DNA from: Armatimonadota bacterium
Lineage (GTDB): Bacteria; Armatimonadota; HRBIN16
Length of the DNA: 7,529 bases
NCBI GenBank assembly: GCA_028275265.1
Contig: JAPWUZ010000125.1
Span: 1-7,529, forward strand
Direction of reading: 5' to 3'
The position numbers and the translations under genes were made by a program. Below the pieces are notes generated by a model. It did no database searches and was not told the DNA's origin. It was given only the letters and a program-made list of their open reading frames with translations. Below are positions 1 to 6,340 of the stretch, piece by piece (position 1 is the first letter of the stretch; every line of letters starts with the position of its first letter).

Positions 1-36
1 AACGACAAAGAAAAAGCGGCGGTTGGAAACCGCCGC
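1..36 (-). terminator. Rho-independent terminator of the large glycosidase gene
   Basis: Read on the minus strand, arms GCGGCGGTT and AACCGCCGC (plus-strand positions 28-36 and 16-24) form a perfect 9-bp GC-rich stem with the three-base loop TCC. It is followed directly by the U-rich tail TTTTTCTTTGT. It sits about 100 bases downstream of the stop codon of the glycosidase-like gene. The plus strand has no U-tract after the stem, so it should act on the minus strand only. The bases between it and the gene (37-134) hold no gene that I can support. Confidence 0.92.
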
Positions 37-134
37 CGAAGCCGGGGGATTACGGGACGCCTCAGGTGCGTATTATTTCCCAGCAGTTGGGCGACCTCGT
101 ATTTGTATGTTACCGCAAAGATGTTAACAGCACG

Positions 135-3100
135 TTAACGCCCGGCTCTCCAGAAAGAAATTTGTGCCAAACACTGCCGCAGGGACGGACGCGGGCAGAC
201 CAACACCAGTTCCACCGGCGGACAGGCAACCTCCCAGCCGTCAGGGACCTTGCGCAGGGGCAGCTCTGCTACCGTATGCGCCTGCCCATTGCGCCACTCC
301 ACCACCCAGGCGGATAGCCCCTGTGTGTGACTGCGCCAGCGGAGGTTTCCACCGTCCATCAGTGTCGCCGTTAGGAAACCGGAGTGTGGCAGCGGCTTAC
401 CATCCATGCTGACCAGCATCCACGCGCTGGTGCCCTGCGCGACCATCTCGCCGTTGATTCGCAAACTCCGCCCGCCCGTCGCCGCCACAGGCTGTGCCGC
501 CTCATCGATGAGGACGGCGCACGGAAGGTCTTGCCTTGCTTCCCATGTGATCTCCGCATCACTCAACCGCAGGCGTACCGTGGTCACGGTCTGTTTATCT
601 TGCCTGGGCAGTAGTGAAACCAGGCGCAGGGCATCATCTCCGGTTAGTGACGTCCTCCACACCCCCTGCCGTGCCTCGATACGCACCGCAGGATGTATGC
701 CCATTGCCGGCAACAACTGCAGATACAGGTTTGTGTCTGCAGAGGCAGTGTACGCCACGTGCTCTAGGAAAACATCCTTGCCCGGAAGCGTCTCCCAGGG
801 AACCGGGCAGTAGAACACTGCGCCCTTACCGATGCGGTAATGATATATCGGTATGTCCACCGAGATACGTAGTGGCTCTGCCTGCCCCTTCTCTACGACA
901 GGCTGTGGCAAACCCGAGGGATGCACGGTCACATCCTTCAGGCTAACCCCGCACAGATTCTGCAGTCGAGAGGCGTGCCGCTTACCCAGCGGGTCGGTGG
1001 AAGGGTCGCCAGATAGATACACCAGACATCCGTTACCTGCCAGCCTTTGCAGGGCGGTGATGGAAGCATCGGAGAGTGTGTAAGCCAGCGGCATCAACAC
1101 CGCACGGGGTGGGTTCTGCGCTAGCGCAGGCAGGTCATTCTCGTTCGCGACGTCAAAAGACACCCCTGTTGCCAGCAAGCACTCCATCGCATTCATCAAT
1201 GCGGTGTACGCCAGTCCCTCCGGCGCACCCATACGCCAGTTATCGGGAAGCACCAGTATCACGTCTGCCCTGCGATATTCGCGGGGAACCATATCTGAGA
1301 ACAGGCGCAGGTTACGGTAGAGTTTCAAAACGGGCTTCGGACGCAAGGGATTGTTCCAGGCGATGCCCCAGGGGAAGACGCTGTCGGGGTCGTCGGTCCA
1401 GCACCAGTTCTGAATCTTGGTCACATCCAGCGCTAGCGCTGCGTGTACCACCCACCAGAAGAGTTGCCTCTGCTGCCACTCGGTGCGCTGAATGTGGTAG
1501 CCCATGCCTCCACGCTCCGGTGCCCATGCATCATGCGTCTTCACGCCGAACTCGCCAATGTTCATCGTTTTGCCAGCAAAGCGCATATCGTTCCAGTTGA
1601 TGGTTGCCATCAGGTAGGCGATGTCCAGCTGTGGCGCGTTGAAGTAACCGATGTTCGCGGCGTCCATCTCGCCCATTGTCAGGCGCAGGTCGATGCCACC
1701 GTTAGGTCGCTGATAGTATTCGCTGGTAATGGGGTGTTCGATGTCTTCGGAGCGAATGGCTTCACATAATGCCCCTATCCAACGCCGCATCAGAGACACC
1801 TGAAACTCACTTGCGTCGCGCGTGCGCACCTCATACCACGTACTCGAAACGGCGTTTTGCACCGGTATCTCGCCCAGCCTGGCTTCAGGGACATGCGGCG
1901 CCCAAGCCTGACGCAACGCTTCGTCGGTGCCGTACCGCTCGCGCAGAAACTCGTTCCACAGACGGCGGATGTCCGGCGTGTCCTTCAGATACAGCTGAAA
2001 ATCGCCGTTGAGATAATAGATGAGCCCAGGTACGTTTTTGTAGCGCGCGGCAAACTGCCTGCACATCTCCGCCTGCTGTTTCAGCATGGCGTCGTCCACG
2101 ACCACATCCTGCCCGATTAACAAACCAGCCATGTAAGGCAAACCAAAGCGTTGCGATAGCTGCATCACAGCATCCAGCTCCCGCCATTGCGCTTCGGTAA
2201 AACGATAGCCCTGCGGGTGATACTGCAGATTCTCGTATGTGTGCAGTCCGTAGTCCCGCATCAGCTGGATTTCGCGGAACCATGTCAGCGGGTTGTGGCT
2301 GCGCGACCAGAACCAGTTGCCGTAAGTATCCGTGCCCAGCAGTAGCACTCGCTGCGCGGAGCCATCGGGATGGGTTAACGTGAAGGCATTGTGTTCGTAT
2401 GTGATGCGTACGCCGTTTTGAATCACCCGGTCGTCCCTGACACAGAAGCCGCTTTCGGCCCGGTCGAGCACCACGTTGCCCTGCCGAACGTCCGCCTGCA
2501 CGACCACGAAATCGGGGGCACCTGCAGGAACCTTCCAGTTCCACTGCGTATTTGCTTTTCCCTTTGGTGGAACTCGCAGTTTCTCCTGTCGCTGATGCAG
2601 GCTCTTGCCCTCCGGCGATAATAGCCGCCAGACCACGTTCACCGTTTGGGGGCGTGCAGACGTATTCCGTGCTTCCAGATACAAACGCGCGTTTTCCCCC
2701 TGCTGATACATCGCATAGTCGCTGCGCAGTTGCTCCACCATGACACCAGCTCGCAATAGCCGCACCACACGACGCAACAGCACTTCGCCCTGCGGACCCG
2801 CAAATATATCGCGGTTCGTAACGCCGAAAATCGCCCACGTGGAATCGGTAAAGGCACCGGCAAAGTGGCGAACCAGTGCGCCCGCCACGCCCGCAAATCT
2901 CCCATATCCGTCCTGAACCGTTACCAGAGGCACCCATCGCGCATTCTGGCGCAGCTGCGCGGTTGCCTCATAGCCTTTCACTGCGCCGTCGGAACGCCAG
3001 TCTGACCCTATCAGCCCTGTTGGTGCCGCGACCAATCTTGTGCCCGTTATCGGCTGGTCAGGACTGAAAAGGGTGAGCTGCGTGGGACTAACCACCAGAC

Positions 3101-4496
3101 CGTCCTCGGGCTTACCGTAGTGGGCGTTGATGCGCTCCTCGCTGGGAACCGGTGCGCAGGTGACTTCATCAAACCACATGGCACCTGAAGCCAGGTAAAG
3201 CCCCGCGTGGAATACCACCTTTGCCGCGTTCGGTGCAATGGCGAATCGCTCTTCGTAGCGCTTCCAGCCGTGTGTACCACGCACCTGAGCAAAGTCCCTG
3301 AAGGCAACCAGTTTGCCATCGCGGTCATACTGGTATACCGCTAGGAAAGCAAAGCCCGGTCCCTGCACATTTTCCGTGCGCAAATGCGCGCCGACCAGGT
3401 AGATACCGTTCGGTTCTACCGGCAGCGTATAGCTGAAGCGCGCGCCGTCCTGCATGTTCTCCGCAGTGACCTTTGCGCACCGCTCACCTGCTGCCGGGTT
3501 TTCGGTAACAATTTGGCATTGCTCCCTGACATCGGTTTCCCAGCCGGTTCCTCCCTCCTCAAAGCCACCGTTGGGCACCGGGTTCTTTCGCGCCCGTTCC
3601 ATCTGCTGGCGAATGAAATCGGCGTAAGAAACCCACTTACCGTTCTGCTTCATCAGCAGATAGTCGAAGGCATATCCACCGGTGCACAACAGGTCGCCAC
3701 CCTGCATCAGGAAAGCCTGCAGGGATTTTCTTGCTTCCACCGGAAAGGACGCGCCCGTCGGCAGAATCAGCAGGTCAAATCTGTCGGCGTTAAAGGCTTC
3801 CGGGTTTGCCAGCAGGGACGCGCTCAAAGGGGTAAGCAAAACGCCCTCTGCCGCCAAAGCGCGTTTGAACGTTTCCAGCGGCGTATGCACCCCCTTCACA
3901 GGCATGGAAGGCTCATGCAGTATCGCCGCGCGATAGCCTGCTGCCCTCGGAGTGCTTGGCAGCTCTGTCCACTGCACCGCCTTTTCCCCCCTGACCAGGT
4001 TGATGTCGTCGAACCACGCAGTACCACTGGCGTTATAGATGCCGAGGCGCAATGCAATATACTCTGCCTGCACGTTGACCTGGAACGTATACTCCGCGTA
4101 AGTCCACGAATGCGTGCTGGCATACTGAGCAAAGTCATGTGCCTCCACCATGCGCCCGGCAGCATCGAACTGGTAGATTGCCATGAACGCATATCCACCG
4201 CTTCCCGACGCGGGTTGCACATCCTGCGTTGCCAGCCAGCCGCACACCGTCAGCTTCTCGCCCGGCTCCACAGCGTAAATCACCTGTTCGACCTGTACCC
4301 CCTGTGTGCTATCCACACGAAGGCTCCGGCTTCCACTGCGTCGGTGAAGGGCGTCGTATGAAGCACCGCTGGCAATACTCCAGCCTGCGTCGCTTTCGAA
4401 CCCGCCATTGCGCAGCAGGGAAGGCGTTGCGTGCATGGCGCCCGTGCTGAAAATAAGTGCAACAATTAAGCCTAAAGTTATACACAGTCTGTTCAT
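135..4496 (-). CDS. Secreted multidomain glycoside hydrolase-like protein (GH42-like barrel, two CBM-like modules)
   Basis: Probable exported glycosidase of 1453 residues; the substrate cannot be told from sequence. The start is the ATG at 4494-4496: it has AGGAGG six bases upstream and begins a signal peptide (residues 1 to about 23, hydrophobic LGLIVALIF, likely cut after A20 or A23). Rough domains: CBM4/9/22-type beta-sandwich 27-169; class I glutamine-amidotransferase-like fold starting at 185 and resuming at 458-582, interrupted by a second CBM-like module 308-448; Ig-like strands 590-685; TIM barrel 690-1075; a second amidotransferase-like domain 1078-1250; beta domains to the end. Barrel, flavodoxin-like domain and C-terminal beta domain follow the A-B-C order of GH42 beta-galactosidases, which are normally about 650-700 residues, so this protein is twice the usual size. 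E982 in IGEFG fits the clan GH-A nucleophile. At the acid/base strand the usual Asn-Glu is N830-G831-D832, so catalysis is uncertain. It appears to be transcribed alone, between two terminators. The family assignment is inferred from motifs and domain order. Confidence 0.8.
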   Translation of the reverse strand: MNRLCITLGLIVALIFSTGAMHATPSLLRNGGFESDAGWSIASGASYDALHRRSGSRSLRVDSTQGVQVEQVIYAVEPGEKLTVCGWLATQDVQPASGSGGYAFMAIYQFDAAGRMVEAHDFAQYASTHSWTYAEYTFQVNVQAEYIALRLGIYNASGTAWFDDINLVRGEKAVQWTELPSTPRAAGYRAAILHEPSMPVKGVHTPLETFKRALAAEGVLLTPLSASLLANPEAFNADRFDLLILPTGASFPVEARKSLQAFLMQGGDLLCTGGYAFDYLLMKQNGKWVSYADFIRQQMERARKNPVPNGGFEEGGTGWETDVREQCQIVTENPAAGERCAKVTAENMQDGARFSYTLPVEPNGIYLVGAHLRTENVQGPGFAFLAVYQYDRDGKLVAFRDFAQVRGTHGWKRYEERFAIAPNAAKVVFHAGLYLASGAMWFDEVTCAPVPSEERINAHYGKPEDGLVVSPTQLTLFSPDQPITGTRLVAAPTGLIGSDWRSDGAVKGYEATAQLRQNARWVPLVTVQDGYGRFAGVAGALVRHFAGAFTDSTWAIFGVTNRDIFAGPQGEVLLRRVVRLLRAGVMVEQLRSDYAMYQQGENARLYLEARNTSARPQTVNVVWRLLSPEGKSLHQRQEKLRVPPKGKANTQWNWKVPAGAPDFVVVQADVRQGNVVLDRAESGFCVRDDRVIQNGVRITYEHNAFTLTHPDGSAQRVLLLGTDTYGNWFWSRSHNPLTWFREIQLMRDYGLHTYENLQYHPQGYRFTEAQWRELDAVMQLSQRFGLPYMAGLLIGQDVVVDDAMLKQQAEMCRQFAARYKNVPGLIYYLNGDFQLYLKDTPDIRRLWNEFLRERYGTDEALRQAWAPHVPEARLGEIPVQNAVSSTWYEVRTRDASEFQVSLMRRWIGALCEAIRSEDIEHPITSEYYQRPNGGIDLRLTMGEMDAANIGYFNAPQLDIAYLMATINWNDMRFAGKTMNIGEFGVKTHDAWAPERGGMGYHIQRTEWQQRQLFWWVVHAALALDVTKIQNWCWTDDPDSVFPWGIAWNNPLRPKPVLKLYRNLRLFSDMVPREYRRADVILVLPDNWRMGAPEGLAYTALMNAMECLLATGVSFDVANENDLPALAQNPPRAVLMPLAYTLSDASITALQRLAGNGCLVYLSGDPSTDPLGKRHASRLQNLCGVSLKDVTVHPSGLPQPVVEKGQAEPLRISVDIPIYHYRIGKGAVFYCPVPWETLPGKDVFLEHVAYTASADTNLYLQLLPAMGIHPAVRIEARQGVWRTSLTGDDALRLVSLLPRQDKQTVTTVRLRLSDAEITWEARQDLPCAVLIDEAAQPVAATGGRSLRINGEMVAQGTSAWMLVSMDGKPLPHSGFLTATLMDGGNLRWRSHTQGLSAWVVEWRNGQAHTVAELPLRKVPDGWEVACPPVELVLVCPRPSLRQCLAQISFWRAGR
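3153..3575 (-). repeat. CBM-like module, copy 2 (residues 308-448), inserted in another domain
   Basis: Second beta-sandwich module with matching landmarks: NGGFEEGGTGW, GFAFLAVYQYDRDGK, DFAQVRGTHGW and LASGAMWFDEV. The copies are similar in protein but clearly diverged in DNA, so the duplication is not recent. This copy sits between the two halves of the first amidotransferase-like domain rather than between domains: the earlier half ends around GGDLLCTGGYAFDYL and the fold appears to resume after about residue 458, ending near WAIFGVTNRDIF. Confidence 0.65.
3990..4418 (-). repeat. CBM-like module, copy 1 (residues 27-169)
   Basis: A beta-sandwich of the carbohydrate-binding CenC/CBM4_9 type, directly after the signal peptide. 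It opens with LLRNGGFES and closes with GTAWFDDINLV, the usual start and end signatures of such modules. It shares a clear line-up with copy 2: NGGFE, then GYAFMAIYQFDAAGR, then DFAQYASTHSW, then LGIYNASGTAWFDD. The role inferred is binding of polysaccharide or cell-surface sugar; the ligand is unknown. Confidence 0.7.
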
Positions 4497-4508
4497 GGTT
4501 AACCTCCT
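4497..4508 (-). promoter_or_regulatory. Ribosome binding site fixing the glycosidase start
   Basis: On the minus strand the sequence is AGGAGGTTAACC followed by ATG. The perfect AGGAGG (plus 4503-4508) is six bases from the ATG. A longer in-frame start, TTG at 4533-4535, would add 13 residues in front of the signal peptide and read through this site, so it is unlikely. Confidence 0.9.
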
Positions 4509-4581
4509 GAAGATGGCTATGTTTGCTGATTCCAAGCATGGTCATGGATTCCCTGTCTGTCTCCGCTCCTGTTCAGCGAGA

Positions 4582-4602
4582 CAACGGCACAGACTGTCGT
4601 TG
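4582..4602 (-). other. Possible hairpin in the leader of the glycosidase gene
   Basis: CAACGACA and TGCCGTTG flank a five-base loop (GTCTG). On the minus-strand RNA this gives a stem of eight positions with one A-C mismatch (on the plus strand that position would be a G-U pair). It lies about 85 bases ahead of the start codon, within the leader between the pckA terminator and the glycosidase start. No known riboswitch class was recognised and no U-tract follows, so it is not a terminator. It could be chance. Confidence 0.3.
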
Positions 4603-4652
4603 CATCAGTGGGATCCGACGCTCACACCAAGCGGCTATCCCCCCATCCGCGG

Positions 4653-4691
4653 CAAGAAACAAACAGGGACAACCCTTTGCGAGCTGTCCCT
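4653..4691 (-). terminator. Rho-independent terminator-like hairpin after pckA
   Basis: On the minus strand AGGGACAGCTC and GGGTTGTCCCT can form an 11-bp stem (nine Watson-Crick pairs and two G-U pairs) around the loop GCAAA. A U-rich tail, GTTTGTTTCTTG, begins just after the stem. It lies about 80 bases downstream of the pckA stop and about 160 bases ahead of the glycosidase start, so it separates the two transcription units. The tail is interrupted by G and C, so termination may be incomplete. Confidence 0.72.
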
Positions 4692-4774
4692 CGCACCCTG
4701 CACGGCAGCAGCCTGTCGAATCTGGGACGGTCCCGCCCTCGTCGCGACCATCGTCGACCGAACAAACCGACCCT

Positions 4775-6328
4775 TCACAGTTTCTTCATCTGCTCGTCCC
4801 ACATCGCTTTGAGTTTGCGAGCCTGTTCGTCGTAAGCCCGCTTGTTTTGCCACGTCTCGCGCGGGTCTAGCACCTTATCAGGAACGCCGGGGCACAGTTT
4901 CGGCACCTGTAAGCCGAAAACAGGGTCTAGGCGATACTCGACGCCGTCTAAGTCGCCTCGCAGCGCGGCGCGCACCATCGCCCGAGTATAGGGGATGCTG
5001 ATTCGGCTGCCCACGCCGTATGGACCGCCTGTCCAGCCGGTGTTGACCAGCCAGACCTGCGTCTTGTGCTTACGCAGGCGGTCACCCAGCAGGTTGGCAT
5101 ATACCTTTGGCTGTAATGGCAGGAACGGCGCACCGAAGCAGGTGCTGAAAGTCGCCTGCGGTTCGGTAATCCCTGTCTCCGTGCCCGCCACCTTCGCCGT
5201 GTAGCCCAGCAGGAACTGCTCCATTGCCTGCTCGTGCGTCAGCCGGGCAATGGGTGGCAGCACGCCGAAGGCATCGCACGTCAGGAAGAACACGTTCTTG
5301 GGATGTCCACCCACGCTGGGTATAACCGCGTTCTCGATGAAGGCAAGCGGATACGCCGCGCGGGTGTTTTCGGTCAGACTGGCATCGTTAAAGTCCAGCA
5401 GGCGCGTCTGCATATCGATCGCCACGTTCTCCAGTACCGCGCCAAAGCGGATAGCGTTCCAGATTTGCGGCTCGTTCTCTTTCGAAAGGCGAATGCACTT
5501 CGCATAACATCCGCCCTCAAAGTTGAACACACCATCATCGCTCCAGCCGTGCTCATCGTCGCCGATAAGACGACGTTCGGGGTCGGCAGACAACGACGTC
5601 TTCCCCGTGCCGCTCAACCCGAAAAACAAAGCTACGTCGCCGTTTTCGCCCATGTTGGCAGCGCAGTGCATGGACAGGACACCCTGCTCGGGCAGCAGAT
5701 AGTTCATGATGGTGAAGATGGACTTCTTCATCTCACCGGCGTACTCCGTGCCGCCGATTAGGATAATTCGTTTGCTGAAGTTGACGATGATGAACGCGCC
5801 CGAACGGGTACCGTCTATCTCCGGGTCGGAATGGAAACCGGGAGCAGAGACGATGACGAACTCCGGTCTGTGCTCCCCCGTTTTAGTCCAGTCCGGACGG
5901 ACGAACAGCTGGCGCGCGAACAGATTGTGCCACGCGTACTGCGTTACCACCCGAATGGGAATGCGGTACCGCTCGTCTGCCCCCACGAAGCAGTCCTGTA
6001 CAAACAGACGCTTGTCCTGAAGGTACGCTAGCACCCGCTTGTACAACGCATCGAACTTCTCCGGCTCAAAGGGCTGATTGACCGAACCCCACCAGATTTT
6101 GTCCGCCACTTGCTCGTCACGCACGACGAACTTGTCCTGTGGAGACCGACCGGTATGCAATCCTGTGCGCACTACGAGTGCACCACCAGAAGCCAGCACG
6201 CCCTCTTGCTGGCTCAGGGCGTACTCGACCAACTGGGCAGTGCCGAGATTCCACAGCGCCACTCGCGCCGCTTTAATCCCGTGCATCTCCAGACCGTAAC
6301 GACTGGGATTCACGCCGATGTTTTGCAT
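4775..6328 (-). CDS. pckA: Phosphoenolpyruvate carboxykinase (ATP)
   Basis: Cytosolic enzyme converting oxaloacetate and ATP to phosphoenolpyruvate, ADP and CO2, the first step of gluconeogenesis. The product has 517 residues, close to the 525-540 usual for the ATP-dependent family. Family motifs are present in order: TGRSPQDKF with substrate-binding R61; EMKK with K201 and K202; MHCAAN with metal-ligand H221; P-loop GLSGTGKT at 237-244; IGDDEHGW with D257 and D258; FEGGCYAK around 270-277; ENTR with R323; and NTGWTGGPYGVG at 429-440. The P-loop is followed by Ser where many homologues have Thr, a conservative change. By recollection the sequence resembles the Thermus enzyme. The ATG at 6326-6328 has the Shine-Dalgarno AGAGGTGG four bases upstream. 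It starts 12 bases after the stop of the methyltransferase frame, so co-transcription is likely. No truncation or frameshift is visible. Confidence 0.97.
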   Translation of the reverse strand: MQNIGVNPSRYGLEMHGIKAARVALWNLGTAQLVEYALSQQEGVLASGGALVVRTGLHTGRSPQDKFVVRDEQVADKIWWGSVNQPFEPEKFDALYKRVLAYLQDKRLFVQDCFVGADERYRIPIRVVTQYAWHNLFARQLFVRPDWTKTGEHRPEFVIVSAPGFHSDPEIDGTRSGAFIIVNFSKRIILIGGTEYAGEMKKSIFTIMNYLLPEQGVLSMHCAANMGENGDVALFFGLSGTGKTSLSADPERRLIGDDEHGWSDDGVFNFEGGCYAKCIRLSKENEPQIWNAIRFGAVLENVAIDMQTRLLDFNDASLTENTRAAYPLAFIENAVIPSVGGHPKNVFFLTCDAFGVLPPIARLTHEQAMEQFLLGYTAKVAGTETGITEPQATFSTCFGAPFLPLQPKVYANLLGDRLRKHKTQVWLVNTGWTGGPYGVGSRISIPYTRAMVRAALRGDLDGVEYRLDPVFGLQVPKLCPGVPDKVLDPRETWQNKRAYDEQARKLKAMWDEQMKKL

Positions 6329-6332
6329 TTTG

Positions 6333-6340
6333 CCACCTCT
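6333..6340 (-). promoter_or_regulatory. Ribosome binding site of pckA next to the upstream stop codon
   Basis: On the minus strand the order is TAG (stop of the methyltransferase frame, 6341-6343), AGAGGTGG, CAAA, ATG. The whole gap between the genes is filled by the ribosome binding site and its spacer. There is no room here for a promoter core of its own, so pckA must be read from a promoter inside or upstream of the methyltransferase gene. Confidence 0.85.

Noticed and set aside
1076..1600. 174-residue plus-strand open frame
   Set aside because: Antisense shadow of the barrel region with a low-complexity Arg/Ser/Pro composition.
1948..1956. Trp-Asn-Glu at residues 847-849 as the glycosidase acid/base dyad
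   Set aside because: It lies in the helix after strand beta-4 (RRLWNEFLRERYG), matching the helix pattern found in GH42 after the real dyad, so it is not placed to act in the active site.
1885..2937. 350-residue open frame on the minus strand inside the glycosidase gene
   Set aside because: It is an off-frame shadow of the barrel-coding region, rich in Arg, Gly, Ala and Cys, with no recognisable domain and no ribosome binding site of note. The overlapping frame carries clear domain motifs.
3384..4361. 325-residue open frame on the plus strand
   Set aside because: Antisense to the CBM-like and amidotransferase-like coding region. Its composition is that of a reverse-complement shadow and no family motif is visible.
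4533..4535. TTG as start codon of the glycosidase gene, adding 13 residues
   Set aside because: The ATG at 4494-4496 has a perfect AGGAGG and opens directly with a standard signal peptide. The extension would encode the Shine-Dalgarno itself and bury the signal peptide.
4309..4545. 78-residue upstream open frame overlapping the glycosidase start (ATG at 4545)
   Set aside because: Only a weak AGGGA precedes it, and it soon overlaps the signal peptide coding region in another frame. No recognisable product or leader-peptide logic.
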